A DNA stretch of 64,000 nucleotides from Rossellomorea sp. BNER (GCA_024213275.1 JANAVG010000006.1:146266-210265); one strand, 5' to 3'; positions 25,206 through 33,756 are shown, counted from the first letter of the stretch. The notes: a model not told the origin generated them from the sequence alone. Numbers and translations: made by a program.

Positions 25206-27674
25206 GTGAAGCGGTTACCAGCAATTTTTATAACGATAATAATGATCTTATGCCTTTCCAATTCTTCCTTTGAACCATCCACTGCAAAAGCTGAAAGTAC
25301 ATACGATTCAGTGGTGCTGAGAGGAAGTGAAGCACCATTAGATTGGAACTCCAATAATCATCCACTAAAGTACGATGAAACCAATGATGTTTGGAATAGT
25401 AACCCCATTCCATTAGTGGGCGGGAAGAAGCTTGAATTTAAATATGTATATGATGGTGAATGGATGCCGGGTGACAATTTGACATATACTGCCGAAAGGG
25501 ATGGAAATTATACTTTTACTTTCCATCCAGGGGATGAACGCAAAGTAGATGTTACATTGGCCGATAAGTACGAAGGAAAAGTAACACTTCAAGTGACATT
25601 GCCAGAATCAACTCCTGAGTGGGTAACACCAACAATCGCAACGAGTTTGAATGGCTTTAATTACAGTCTCACACCTCTTGAAAAAACGGATGAAGTGCGA
25701 GTTTGGAAGCTTGATATCGCTGGAAATCCAGGGGAAGAGTTTTCTTACTTTTACGGCTTGGGTTCGGATCGGTACAAAGAAGCGCGTACTGAAAAGCGAA
25801 CGGCTACTTTTTCAAAAGATGGAACGATTGTAGAAGATACGGTGACAGAATGGTCGGCGATTCCAGTTGCCGAAAGTGTGACACATAATTTTAATCATGA
25901 ACCATTTTTGCCAACGAAAAATGATGCTGTCACAATAACGACAACCGTTGAACATTATGGACCAATCGATGCAGGAGCCATTTATTTTACAACAGATGGA
26001 ACGGCACCGGCTGGTAAGCGTGGAGAAGCTGCAAATGGGGAAGTAGTGCGGTTATCTGTACAATCCACTGAAGAAAAAGAGAACAATTTAAAAGTCTCAA
26101 CTTTATTAGGAAAGATTCCAAAGCAGGCCAATCAAACACGAGTGAAATACAAACTTGATGTGTGGAATACAAATGGAGAAGGCACTCAATTTGCTGATAC
26201 CAATAGCTTTGATTCGAAAGAAGCGACTGAATTTGCCTATTATGTTGACCAGTTTGCATCCCCTGAATGGGCAAAGAACGCCTCCATTTACCATGTATTT
26301 GTTGACCGTTTCCGTGACGGAAATGAAGGGAATAACGAACCAGGTAATGAGGATCTTCCTTATGATGAAAGATTAAAAGGCTGGATGGGAGGAGACCTGG
26401 CAGGAGTTAAAGAAAAGCTCGATTATATTGAAGATTTAGGGGTTAATACGATTTGGATTTCGCCAGTGTTCGAAGGTCCATACTCACATGGCTACCATCC
26501 AGCGGATTTTAAAAAGATTGATCATCACTTTGGTGACAAGGAATTAATGAAAGAGTTGATTGATGAAGCACATGAAAAAGGCATGAAGGTGGTCTATGAT
26601 TTTGTCCCAAATCACACATCCGATCAGCACCCATTTTTTGAAGATGCGAAAGCAAAAGGGGAAGGGAGCCCATATTATAATTGGTACACGTTTACAGAAT
26701 GGCCCGATAAATACAAATCCTTTTATGGTATTAGCGAGCTGCCGGAATTAAATAACGACAACTATGAAACGAGGGAGTATATATTAAATGATGTCGTTCC
26801 TTTTTGGTTAACAGAATTAGACTTTGACGGTTTTCGTTTAGATCATGCCAAAGGCCCGAGCTACAGCTATTGGGTCGATTTCCGCCACAAGGTAAAAGAA
26901 ATCAATCCAGATGCATTCATCTTTGGGGAAGTATGGGATAGTCGTGAGAAAATCAACTCCTATGCTGGTAAACTCGATGGTGCCCTTGATTTTGGTCTTT
27001 CGGATACGATGGTAAATGTTTTTGCTAAAGATCAATCAATGGCAGAGCTGAGTCATACAATTCAAGCGAACCTAGCTACTTATCCTGAAGAATACTTGAT
27101 GGTCACTTTCTTGGATAACCACGATAAACCTCGCTTTCTGTTTGAAGCAGGTGGAGATGTTGAGAAGCTTAAGCTCGCTGCTGCCACTCAGTTTACATTT
27201 CCTGGGGTTCCGACAATTTATTATGGAACAGAGGTCGGCCTATCACAAAGTAAAGACCATAATCTAGTTGATGATTGGAAGGACCGTTATTTCCGTGAGA
27301 TGATGCCGTGGAAGGAAGAAGATCAGAATCTTGAGCTGAAGGCATTCTATCAAGATATTATCGAGTTAAGAAATAATGAAATAGCCCTAAGGACTGGAGA
27401 TTTTAAAGAAATTCATGTGAAGGATGATATGTATGCCTTTGAACGATTTACTGATGACAAGAAACTCCTTGTAGTGGTCAACAAAGGGGAAGGAGTGGAA
27501 GTATCGCTTAACGATCTATATAACCAACCAGATATAAATAAAGTAATGCTTCAAAACGCACTTGAAAAAAAAGACAAAGTGAAAAGTAAAAAAGGCAAAC
27601 TATCGATAACAATGGAAGCAAACTCCTTTGCGGTTTATGAAGTTGTTAAAGGAAGACTAGTGAAAGCAGAATAA
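25206..27674 (+). CDS. Secreted GH13 alpha-amylase-family glycoside hydrolase
   Basis: About 822 residues. A Sec signal peptide (MKRLPAIFITIIMILCL) ends near AKA, so it is secreted. Residues about 30-340 form two or three beta-rich starch-binding/N-terminal modules. The catalytic barrel has all four conserved regions: VVYDFVPNH, FDGFRLDHA (nucleophile Asp about 546), FIFGEVW (acid/base Glu about 575) and TFLDNHD (Asp about 640). SHGYHPADFKKIDHHFG resembles neopullulanase/cyclomaltodextrinase-type enzymes, so pullulan or branched glucans may be used besides starch. GTG 25206 is chosen because AAGGAG lies 9 nt upstream; ATG 25197 abuts that site. The LacI-type operator upstream fits maltose-type induction. 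Confidence 0.9.
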   Translation: MKRLPAIFITIIMILCLSNSSFEPSTAKAESTYDSVVLRGSEAPLDWNSNNHPLKYDETNDVWNSNPIPLVGGKKLEFKYVYDGEWMPGDNLTYTAERDGNYTFTFHPGDERKVDVTLADKYEGKVTLQVTLPESTPEWVTPTIATSLNGFNYSLTPLEKTDEVRVWKLDIAGNPGEEFSYFYGLGSDRYKEARTEKRTATFSKDGTIVEDTVTEWSAIPVAESVTHNFNHEPFLPTKNDAVTITTTVEHYGPIDAGAIYFTTDGTAPAGKRGEAANGEVVRLSVQSTEEKENNLKVSTLLGKIPKQANQTRVKYKLDVWNTNGEGTQFADTNSFDSKEATEFAYYVDQFASPEWAKNASIYHVFVDRFRDGNEGNNEPGNEDLPYDERLKGWMGGDLAGVKEKLDYIEDLGVNTIWISPVFEGPYSHGYHPADFKKIDHHFGDKELMKELIDEAHEKGMKVVYDFVPNHTSDQHPFFEDAKAKGEGSPYYNWYTFTEWPDKYKSFYGISELPELNNDNYETREYILNDVVPFWLTELDFDGFRLDHAKGPSYSYWVDFRHKVKEINPDAFIFGEVWDSREKINSYAGKLDGALDFGLSDTMVNVFAKDQSMAELSHTIQANLATYPEEYLMVTFLDNHDKPRFLFEAGGDVEKLKLAAATQFTFPGVPTIYYGTEVGLSQSKDHNLVDDWKDRYFREMMPWKEEDQNLELKAFYQDIIELRNNEIALRTGDFKEIHVKDDMYAFERFTDDKKLLVVVNKGEGVEVSLNDLYNQPDINKVMLQNALEKKDKVKSKKGKLSITMEANSFAVYEVVKGRLVKAE

Positions 27675-27683
27675 TGGAGCCTA

Positions 27684-27709
27684 GCATGACTCGAAATTTG
27701 TCAAAATGA
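27684..27709 (+). repeat. Decayed REP-like copy
   Basis: GCATGACTCGAAATTTGTCA keeps the right half of the GTGCCAGGCACGACCCG...TTGTCGAA repeat with several changes. As with other copies it sits just behind a stop codon. Identification rests on similarity only. Confidence 0.45.
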
Positions 27710-27725
27710 ATAATTTCATAAAAAT

Positions 27726-27756
27726 CCCCCACTATCGTATCGGATGTGGGGGCTAT
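27726..27756. terminator. Bidirectional terminator between amylase and hypothetical gene
   Basis: CCCCCAC (27726-27732) pairs with GTGGGGG (27746-27752) around 13 nt. AAAAT precedes it, giving a good T run for the minus strand; the plus side is followed by CTATATTTA. It serves two convergent genes. Confidence 0.8.
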
Positions 27757-27758
27757 AT

Positions 27759-28217
27759 TTACTCCTTTAAAGTTGTTTTGTAAAAAAATTTACCGGTCTC
27801 CATTCCATATTCAAATGTTTTATAAGCGGTTAAGGTGAAGCATTCCGTTTCTTCTATGTTAAGAAATTGTAATGCTTCATTTTTTAATTCATTTAATCGC
27901 TCTTTAACTCGTTTTGAAAATGCCTTTTTAAGGGGTTTGGTCATCATCCCTGCTTCTTGTTGCATGGAAAAAGTAAATCCATCTGCGAACAGATAGAGGT
28001 AATGAACATCCATAAAACGTTGGAGAAAGGAAGACTCTAAAATCGAATCCGTATTCATCAATTCCATTTCACCTTCTGCCACTTCAAGTAATGTCTCAAA
28101 TATTAAAGGGATCGTTTCCGAATAATAAGCGGCAATTTCAGTTTTAAGAATTTTTAGTTTTTCCTGTAAGTCTTGGGGGAGCATCGTTTCGTCTACGATA
28201 AAAGCTGAATTGGTCAT
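27759..28217 (-). CDS. Hypothetical protein, 152 aa
   Basis: A GGAGGT site precedes the ATG at 28217 and a terminator follows immediately, so the gene is well delimited. The product is predicted mostly alpha-helical and acidic at the start (IVDETMLPQDLQEKLKILKT), with a basic patch in the middle (TKPLKKAFSKRVKERLNEL), no signal peptide and no membrane segment. I do not recognise the family. It lies alone between the amylase and a coiled-coil pseudogene. Confidence 0.7.
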   Translation of the reverse strand: MTNSAFIVDETMLPQDLQEKLKILKTEIAAYYSETIPLIFETLLEVAEGEMELMNTDSILESSFLQRFMDVHYLYLFADGFTFSMQQEAGMMTKPLKKAFSKRVKERLNELKNEALQFLNIEETECFTLTAYKTFEYGMETGKFFYKTTLKE

Positions 28218-28244
28218 TGGGGTACCTCCGTATTGGGGAAATTT

Positions 28245-28519
28245 TTAGGTCAGTGATTGGTTTGGAAAAATAAGGGTAATTGGAGAGGGGGTTAGTCTAA
28301 CCCGGTTACTTCTTAGTTTTATCATTCGAAAGTTTTCTTTTACTAGTACCTTCAAATGTGCGAGGAGATCGACTTGGAATTGTTCGATTTTTTGGACTCT
28401 TCTTTCTAATGATTCAAATTTTTCTTTTCAAGGGAATCTATTTTCTTCTCGAGTTGATCGATTTTTGTATCAATATGTTCCTGTAACTCTTTAATGGCCT
28501 ACAAAATTAGATGATCCAC
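28245..28519 (-). pseudogene. Degraded small coiled-coil protein gene (stop plus frameshift)
   Basis: On the minus strand an AGGAGGTG site precedes GTG 28519, followed by codons for VDHLIL, then TAG at 28499-28501 where a sense codon (probably CAG) is expected, then AIKELQEHIDTKIDQLEKKI. Near 28420 the frame shifts by one; the other frame continues FESLERRVQKIEQFQVDLLA and HLKVLVKENFRMIKLRSNRV to a TAA at 28245. The reconstructed product is about 90 residues with a heptad coiled coil. Its tail (LKVLVKENF) resembles that of the remnant at 28803 (IRTLVQENW), so the two are related. Broken by one nonsense change and one indel. Confidence 0.72.
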
Positions 28520-28802
28520 TTTTTCACCTCCTCATCATAATCTTATCATTTTCTCGCCACAGCATATACAAACTTATTTGGATTTACAAAATATTTACAT
28601 CCGAAAAAAAGGGGACAGCGTAACCTGTGTTTTGTAGGACTGTTTACTGAGGGGGGTCTTAGTTTATTAGGGTTTTTGATAATATATAGGAATATATTAT
28701 GGTAACTATATTGATAGATGAGTTTTTTTCTTTGGATTTTTGTGAAGGGGTAAGATGAAGTTACTTATTTCGGAGAAGTAGTAGGTAGAAACAATGTAAC
28801 AA
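28520..28802. other. Intergenic stretch, no gene seen
   Basis: AT-rich DNA between two coiled-coil remnants. It holds GGGGACAG at about 28611, part of a common Bacillus intergenic element, and no reading frame with a ribosome site longer than a few codons. Confidence 0.5.
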
Positions 28803-29240
28803 TTACTCCATTCCTGCCCGCCGCTTTTCCTTAAGTAATTCTTTTTTATGTTCCCAGTTTTCTTGTACCAATGTTCGAATATTATCCAGAATTTCATGCT
28901 GGTTTTCTAACAGAATTTGCCCATTATTTTCAAGGCTATTCAATCTTATATCATACCCCTTTAACGTCTCGTCGATTTCTGACACCTTTTCTTCAAGGCC
29001 GCTGATTCTATCTTCAAGATTACCAATGCTTTCTTCAAGCTGACCGACACGCACTTCAACTTTACCAACACTTTCTTCAAGCTGCCTAACATGCATTTCA
29101 AGTTTATTAACGCTTTTTTCAAGCCAAGCGACACGAACATCAAGCTTATCAACGCTCTCCTCAAGTCGACCTACACGATCCTTAAGTCTATCAAGGATTT
29201 CAGGTCTATAAGTAGTGAGAAAATGTAAAAAATCGGAAAC
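28803..29240 (-). pseudogene. 5'-truncated coiled-coil protein gene
   Basis: The minus-strand frame is open from 29240 to the stop at 28803 and encodes a regular heptad coiled coil (RVGRLEESVDKLDVRVAWLE, then VRQLEESVGKVEVRVGQLEE and so on) ending IRTLVQENWEHKKELLKEKR. An ATG at 29096 exists, but the coiled coil clearly continues upstream of it (FLTTYRPEILDRLKDRVG) as far as an in-frame TGA at 29241, with no start codon or ribosome site. A REP-like repeat lies immediately upstream at 29251-29299. I read this as a gene that lost its 5' end where the repeat now is. An active short form from 29096 cannot be excluded. Confidence 0.65.
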
Positions 29241-29250
29241 TCAAAAATAA

Positions 29251-29299
29251 TTCGACATATTCCGACGGGTGCCAGGCACGACCCGAGATTTGTCGATTT
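29251..29299. repeat. REP-like palindrome copy with both arms
   Basis: TTCGACA on the left, the core CGGGTGCCAGGCACGACCCG in the middle and TTTGTCGA on the right form an imperfect inverted repeat of about 49 bp. This copy shows both outer arms, a REPIN-like full unit. It lies between the truncated coiled-coil gene and ppaC. Confidence 0.85.
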
Positions 29300-29404
29300 T
29301 TTCTGCAGGTGTGACTGGAAAGCTTGAATGAAATTCGATAGAATAAGGGGTGGAATATGGACATGTTATGAATTGAATTTTATACATAGAAGGAGTCGTT
29401 TATG

Positions 29405-30334
29405 ATGAGTAAAGTTTTCATTTTTGGTCACAAAAATCCTGATACAGATACGATTTGTTCAGCTATTGCGTATGCAGATCTTAAAAAGGAATTAGGTATT
29501 GACGCAGAGCCAGTTCGCCTTGGTGCGGTCAATGGTGAAACGCAATTTGCCCTCGATCAATTCGGTGCTGAGGTTCCACGTCTTGTGGAAACCGTTGCAA
29601 ATGAAGTAAATGAGGTAATCCTTGTGGACCACAACGAACGCCAGCAAAGTGTAAGCGACATTGATCAGGTTCGCGTTCTTGAGGTTATTGACCATCATCG
29701 TATCGCAAACTTTGAAACAAGTGATCCATTGTACTACCGCGCTGAACCTGTTGGGTGTACGGCAACGATTTTGAATAAGCTTTACAAAGAAAATGGTGTC
29801 GCAATTAAGAAAGAAATTGCTGGTTTAATGCTATCAGCGATTATTTCCGATTCACTATTATTCAAATCGCCTACTTGTACAGAGCAAGATGTAGAAGCAG
29901 CTCGTGAACTAGCAGAAATTGCGGGTGTAAATGCAGAGAGCTACGGTTTGGAAATGCTTAAAGCAGGTGCAGATATAAGTGACAAAACCGTTGCTGAGTT
30001 GATTACACTTGATGCAAAAGAATTCCAAATGGGCGATCACAAGGTTGAAGTTGCACAAGTGAACGTCGTAGACCCTAATGACGTATTAGACCGTCAAGAA
30101 GAAGTGGAAGCAGAGATCTACAAAGTAGTGGCAGAGAAAAATTTAGATCTTTTCGTATTCGTTGTTACGGACATTCTAAATAATGACTCAGTTGCTGTAG
30201 CTCTTGGAAACAAAACAGAAGCTGTCGAAAAATCGTTTAATGTCGCTCTTCAAAATAATACGGCTATTCTTAAAGGTGTAGTGTCTCGTAAGAAACAAAT
30301 CGTTCCTGTCTTGACGGACGCTTTGTCTAATTAA
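29405..30334 (+). CDS. ppaC: Manganese-dependent inorganic pyrophosphatase
   Basis: A 309-residue family II pyrophosphatase that hydrolyses PPi in the cytoplasm. DHH-superfamily motifs are intact: GHKNPDTDT at residue 8, ILVDHNE about 75, VIDHHR about 95 and [10 protein letters not shown] about 150; the C-terminal DHHA2 domain contains [10 protein letters not shown]. Length is normal for the family. Two ATGs are adjacent (29402, 29405); the second gives better spacing (9 nt) from AGGAG at 29391 and the usual MxKxxIFGH start. It is monocistronic between a repeat and a strong terminator. A possible weak promoter is TAGAAT at 29339 with TGGAAA 17 bp upstream. Confidence 0.97.
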   Translation: MSKVFIFGHKNPDTDTICSAIAYADLKKELGIDAEPVRLGAVNGETQFALDQFGAEVPRLVETVANEVNEVILVDHNERQQSVSDIDQVRVLEVIDHHRIANFETSDPLYYRAEPVGCTATILNKLYKENGVAIKKEIAGLMLSAIISDSLLFKSPTCTEQDVEAARELAEIAGVNAESYGLEMLKAGADISDKTVAELITLDAKEFQMGDHKVEVAQVNVVDPNDVLDRQEEVEAEIYKVVAEKNLDLFVFVVTDILNNDSVAVALGNKTEAVEKSFNVALQNNTAILKGVVSRKKQIVPVLTDALSN

Positions 30335-30345
30335 TTTTTCTCACA

Positions 30346-30386
30346 AAAAAACTGCGGTCCCTTCTAAAAGGTGCCGCAGTTTTTTC
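30346..30386. terminator. Bidirectional intrinsic terminator between ppaC and murB
   Basis: AAAAAACTGCGG-type left arm (30346-30357) pairs with CCGCAGTTTTTT (30374-30385), with an inner CCTT/AAGG pairing in the loop. A and T runs on both sides make it work for the two convergent genes. Confidence 0.93.
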
Positions 30387-31309
30387 TATTCTTCTAAATC
30401 TTCTCCAATAATCCGAACTTCACGTTCTAGCTGCACATCAAATTTTTCTTTCACTGTTTTTTGAACGTGACGAATTAAGGCAATATATTCAGTAGCTGTT
30501 GCGTTATTTTTGTTTACAATAAAGCCTGCATGTTTAGTTGAGACCTCAGCCCCACCAATACTTGTACCTTGAAGCTCGCTATCTTGAATTAGTTTTCCAG
30601 CGAAAAGCCCCGGTGGACGCTTGAAAACACTTCCGCAAGAAGGATATTCAAGTGGCTGCTTGGATTCTCTTTTAAAGGTAAGATCATCCATAATCGCTTT
30701 AATTTCGTCGTAGTTTCCAGCTTTAAGTTGGAAAGTAGCCTCGAGGACAATGTCTTCTTTTTCCGCAATATTACTTGTACGATAGTCAAGATCCAAGTCT
30801 GCAGCTGTACGCTTCACAAGGTTTCCATCGATATCGACGACAAGAGCATGGTCAAGGCAATCCTTGATTTCACCGCCGTAGGCACCAGCGTTCATATAAA
30901 GGGCACCGCCAACAGTTCCAGGAATCCCACAGGCAAATTCAAGGCCGGATAGATGCTCTTGTAATGCTTTTCTGGAAGCATCAATGATGGCTGCACCGCT
31001 TTGCGCAACGAGAACATCACCCTCTGTGGTAATGCTATTAAAGTGTTTCAGCAGAAGCACAATTCCTCTGATCCCGCCATCCTTAACGATAAGGTTTGAA
31101 CCATTTCCAAGCAAGGTGAGTGGAATCTTCTCTTCCTTGGCAAACTTCACGACATTCTGAACTTCTAAATAAGTCGTTGGGGTCACAAGAAGATCTGCCT
31201 TCCCACCAAGTCTCGTATACGTATGATTTCTCAGGACCTCATCCAATTTAATGTTATCTTTATGAACATAAGATAATAATTTCTCGTAAGTTTCAAGGTA
31301 TTGATTCAT
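30386..31309 (-). CDS. murB: UDP-N-acetylenolpyruvoylglucosamine reductase (MurB)
   Basis: A 307-residue FAD enzyme that reduces UDP-GlcNAc-enolpyruvate in peptidoglycan precursor synthesis. The FAD-binding part has [17 protein letters not shown] and [20 protein letters not shown]; the active-site region [10 protein letters not shown] carries the proton-donor Ser of type II MurB and the C-terminal EREVRIIGE supplies the conserved Glu. The upstream sequence has only a weak GGGAATG ribosome site before the ATG at 31309. The gene stands alone, unlike the division-cluster murB of some bacilli, matching the separate copy seen in other Bacillaceae. Confidence 0.95.
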   Translation of the reverse strand: MNQYLETYEKLLSYVHKDNIKLDEVLRNHTYTRLGGKADLLVTPTTYLEVQNVVKFAKEEKIPLTLLGNGSNLIVKDGGIRGIVLLLKHFNSITTEGDVLVAQSGAAIIDASRKALQEHLSGLEFACGIPGTVGGALYMNAGAYGGEIKDCLDHALVVDIDGNLVKRTAADLDLDYRTSNIAEKEDIVLEATFQLKAGNYDEIKAIMDDLTFKRESKQPLEYPSCGSVFKRPPGLFAGKLIQDSELQGTSIGGAEVSTKHAGFIVNKNNATATEYIALIRHVQKTVKEKFDVQLEREVRIIGEDLEE

Positions 31310-31451
31310 GATTTTTCATTCCCAATTCATAGTGTAATTTTGTTGGATGCGAAAAAATCACACATCCACTCAAATCTCATTATATGACTAAATTGGGCAA
31401 ATGTTAAATCCTTCAGCGTAGAAAATTTGAAATGGACATAAATCCTAATCG
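31310..31451. other. murB upstream region, nothing recognised
   Basis: About 140 bp of AT-rich DNA upstream of murB (minus strand). No clear -35/-10 pair was found. Confidence 0.4.
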
Positions 31452-31543
31452 GTGCCAGGTACAAAAACACCTAAGTGTACCAGGTACAGAAGGTCCGAAA
31501 TGTACCTGGCACAAAACCGCTGAATTGTACCTGGTACATAACC
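31452..31543. repeat. Four copies of a GTACCAGGTAC-type palindrome
   Basis: GTGCCAGGTAC (31452), GTACCAGGTAC (about 31487), GTACCTGGCAC (about 31502) and GTACCTGGTAC (about 31528) form two inverted pairs. The sequence is close to the GTGCCAGGCAC core of the REP-like family but lacks the CGACCC...TTGTCGAA tail. A further pair lies at 56665-56702. Confidence 0.85.
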
Positions 31544-31698
31544 AATTTGTTGTAATGTTGGCTAGACCTACAAAAGCAAAGAATGTTTCAAAGATAGATT
31601 GATTTGGGTGAAGGATTTTCCTGTGTGATGAAAGAATTATATAGGAAATAGAAAATCAGTTTTCCAGGAACAGCATCTACGAAGGGAGTGTAGTCACT

Positions 31699-32244
31699 AT
31701 GTTTAAAAGAAAGCTTGTTATGATTCCAATCTTAATTTTGCTCATTGTAGGTATCCCATTTGGTGTCTACTATTATTTAGATTCGCAGACTAGTGTTGCA
31801 AGTGGTCCGAAAAGCAATGAAAGTGACTCGCAGAAAAGTGGAAGTGCACCTGTATCAAAAGCTCAGGATGTTGAAAAGCGAGCAGACGGAGAGAATCCTT
31901 TTAACGAATCAATGAAAGAGCCAATTGGAGAAAATATTATGATGCAGTATATCCATGCGATGAGTCACCAAAAGGTAGCTGCTTCTGAAAAGTGGTCATA
32001 TTATCGTTTAACGGACGCAAGGATAATCTATTTACTTGAGCAATTAGAAATGAAAGATTATAAGCATGAAAGATTATATAAAGACATTTTGACACGATGG
32101 TCTGACGAAGATTTTTCAGGGATAGACAATGACCATAATGAAATATGGAGCTTACAGGATGGAAGCGTTGGAGAAGCAACGAGAATTTTATCAAAGAAAG
32201 AGGAAGAAGCATTTATCCAAAAACAAAATAAGGAATCACGTTAA
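31699..32244 (+). CDS. Membrane-anchored hypothetical protein, possibly DUF6241
   Basis: A 181-residue protein with one N-terminal membrane helix (residues about 5-27), a polar low-complexity linker (about 30-75, rich in Ser/Lys/Glu) and a conserved-looking C-terminal domain beginning PIGENIMMQYIHAMSHQKV, with KWSYYRLTDARIIYLLEQLE and ILTRWSDEDFSGIDNDHNEI. From memory this resembles the DUF6241 family of Bacillus proteins, which I cannot verify here. Topology predicts the domain outside the membrane. GAAGGGAG precedes the ATG. No functional context: murB on one side, small ORFs on the other. Confidence 0.75.
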   Translation: MFKRKLVMIPILILLIVGIPFGVYYYLDSQTSVASGPKSNESDSQKSGSAPVSKAQDVEKRADGENPFNESMKEPIGENIMMQYIHAMSHQKVAASEKWSYYRLTDARIIYLLEQLEMKDYKHERLYKDILTRWSDEDFSGIDNDHNEIWSLQDGSVGEATRILSKKEEEAFIQKQNKESR

Positions 32245-32328
32245 AGAATTAGTAGGTTTCCTCCCCCATGGTGAAAAGCCTTTTCATGAACGATTAAAAG
32301 ATTAGGCAAGGAAACCATTTTAAAGAAG

Positions 32329-32430
32329 TTAAGCAACATTTTTCAATCTTGAGTTCTGACTAATGGCTCTTAAAATAAACATTTTGTCTTGAGTCGATAA
32401 CAGTCTCCAACTTTTCACATTAATGATCAT
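32329..32430 (-). CDS. Possible 33-aa small protein
   Basis: On the minus strand, AAGGAG lies 10 nt before ATG 32430 and the frame runs 33 codons: MIINVKSWRLLSTQDKMFIL then RAISQNSRLKNVA. The composition is protein-like (basic and amphipathic helix). I do not recognise it. Support is a good ribosome site only; no promoter or terminator was assigned, so it may be chance. Confidence 0.4.
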   Translation of the reverse strand: MIINVKSWRLLSTQDKMFILRAISQNSRLKNVA

Positions 32431-32675
32431 ATTGAATCAGCTCCTTATACTATTTATTAACCTATACCGCGGTTTTCTACCGAACAAACAACAAAAATAT
32501 CTACAAATTTTGACGTTGGGTTAGAAGGATCAGGGGCATTACTTGTCATTTTTTTGGTGAGAATGTCATCCGAAAGAAATTTCATATTTTCACGATCCTT
32601 TTTTCATAAAAAATAGTTTTACGTAATAAAAATGGGGAAAGGAGGTACTAACTTTTTGAATAGGAGGTGAGAGGA
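32431..32675. other. Intergenic stretch between two small ORFs
   Basis: No gene seen. AAAGGAGGT at 32638-32645 followed by TTG 32656 and a stop four codons later (product MNRR) looks like a miniature leader frame whose codons include the ribosome site of the next small gene. Confidence 0.4.
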
Positions 32676-32816
32676 TTGACTCTTTTGTATATAAAGGCGA
32701 GAGAGTTATATGAGCAAGATGCAAAAGGTAGCTTGGAAAAGAAAAGTGCTGTTGCTAGTTATGGGAAAAGTCGACGTAGAATCCGTTATTCAATTAAAAA
32801 ACATAGAAAGAGTTAG
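32676..32816 (+). CDS. 46-aa basic small protein
   Basis: TTG 32676 follows TAGGAGGTGA at good spacing and the frame runs 46 codons: it begins MTLLYIKARELYEQD and ends in a very basic tail (YGKSRRRIRYSIKKHRKS). A perfect terminator starts 34 bp after the stop (32850), so the ORF sits in a proper small transcription unit. The basic, helix-forming sequence suggests nucleic-acid or membrane-phosphate binding; I do not recognise the family. A four-codon leader frame (32656-32670) overlaps its ribosome site and could couple translation. Confidence 0.62.
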   Translation: MTLLYIKARELYEQDAKGSLEKKSAVASYGKSRRRIRYSIKKHRKS

Positions 32817-32849
32817 AAGACGTTCTAACGTAAATAAATGTGATTGTAG

Positions 32850-32878
32850 CAACCAGCCAAAAACTGGTTGTTTTTTTA
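32850..32878 (+). terminator. Intrinsic terminator after the 46-aa ORF
   Basis: CAACCAG (32850-32856) pairs with CTGGTTG (32864-32870) around CCAAAAA, followed by seven T. Strong and canonical. Confidence 0.93.
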
Positions 32879-32933
32879 TTTTGTGAAAGTTTTGGGTTTA
32901 TGATAGCGGCGGAATTTGTCGGTATGTGTCGAG

Positions 32934-33050
32934 CGGTCAATAAATATTGGATTCCGGTTAAATAAATCCCAGTATCGGACAAATTAATACTCAATCTGGA
33001 CAAATAAATGGGCTTACCGGACAAATTAATTTTTTCCGCGGCGAACTAAT
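32934..33050. repeat. 21-bp-period CGGAC/CGGTC array, six copies
   Basis: Cores at 32934 (CGGTC), 32955 (CGGTT), 32976 (CGGAC), 32997 (TGGAC), 33018 (CGGAC) and 33039 (CGGCG) are exactly 21 bp apart, each followed by AAATTAAT/AAATAAAT-type AT-rich sequence and eight variable bases. The period and core match the arrays at 9025-9340 although the sequence between cores differs. It lies about 125 bp upstream of a lipoprotein-like gene. Confidence 0.9.
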
Positions 33051-33176
33051 GCTGTTCCAAAGGCTGAAAAAGGAACCCCGCCGTCTTTTTGATTAGAGAA
33101 CGCTTTCTAATAAACATACATAGTGTCAATAAGTCATATGGATAAGTATAGACTTGCCCGATAAGAAGGTGATTTG

Positions 33177-33641
33177 ATGCGTCGAAGGAGAAGCCCATTT
33201 CCGATCCTCCTTGCGGTGGGATGCTTGGTCATTATGGTCATTGGATTTGTTAGTTGCTCGGTGCAATCCTTTACTACTAATGATCCAAAAGAAGTCATTG
33301 AAGAATTTTATAAAAGTGAAAAAGAAGGTGAATTTGGTCAATCTTGGGAGTTGTTTCACTCCGAAATGAAGAAAAAATTCAAGAAATCATCTTATATACA
33401 AACCAAAAATCATGTCTTCATGGGGCATATGGAAGTGGATACATTTGACGTTGAAATAGGGGATCTACGGGAAATCAACAAATGGAAATTCAGCAAAGAC
33501 GGCCCATCCTTCAAAGAAGTAAAAGCAGCAGACGTTAACCTCACATTCGAAAGTCAATTCGGACTCCTCACCATCACCCAAACCTGCTACGTCGCTAAAG
33601 ACGACGGCGAATGGCGCGTACTCTGGGACTACAACTTCTAA
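33177..33641 (+). CDS. Lipoprotein-like hypothetical protein with NTF2/DUF4878-like domain
   Basis: About 154 residues. The N-terminus is MRRRRSPFPILLAVGCLVIM followed by GFVSC, a basic n-region, hydrophobic core and a possible lipobox FVSC about residue 27. The rest (DPKEVIEEFYKSEKEGEFGQ, SWELFHSEMKKKF, FGLLTITQTCYVAKDDGEWR, VLWDYNF) has the pattern of small cone-shaped DUF4878/NTF2-like extracellular domains; this is inference from pattern. ATG 33177 is used because AAGGTGA lies just upstream; TTG 33174 is adjacent. A REP-like copy begins 5 bp after the stop. Confidence 0.75.
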   Translation: MRRRRSPFPILLAVGCLVIMVIGFVSCSVQSFTTNDPKEVIEEFYKSEKEGEFGQSWELFHSEMKKKFKKSSYIQTKNHVFMGHMEVDTFDVEIGDLREINKWKFSKDGPSFKEVKAADVNLTFESQFGLLTITQTCYVAKDDGEWRVLWDYNF

Positions 33642-33645
33642 AGAA

Positions 33646-33686
33646 AATTCGGGTGGTGCCAGGCACGACCCGGTTTTTGTCGAATT
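33646..33686. repeat. REP-like palindrome just upstream of the RAYT gene
   Basis: AATTCGGGTGGTGCCAGGCA, then CGACCCGGTTTTTGTCGAATT. The inner GGGT-GTG/CAC-ACCC stem has one mismatch and the outer AATTCG/CGAATT arms pair. It follows the stop of the preceding gene by 5 bp and lies 70 bp upstream of the transposase start, the arrangement expected when a RAYT is associated with its own REPs. Confidence 0.88.
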
Positions 33687-33756
33687 ATATCAGGAGGATT
33701 TCCACGAGTTTGGTAGAATCTTTGCAAATAGAGTAAAAATTATGCGAGGTGACCCG

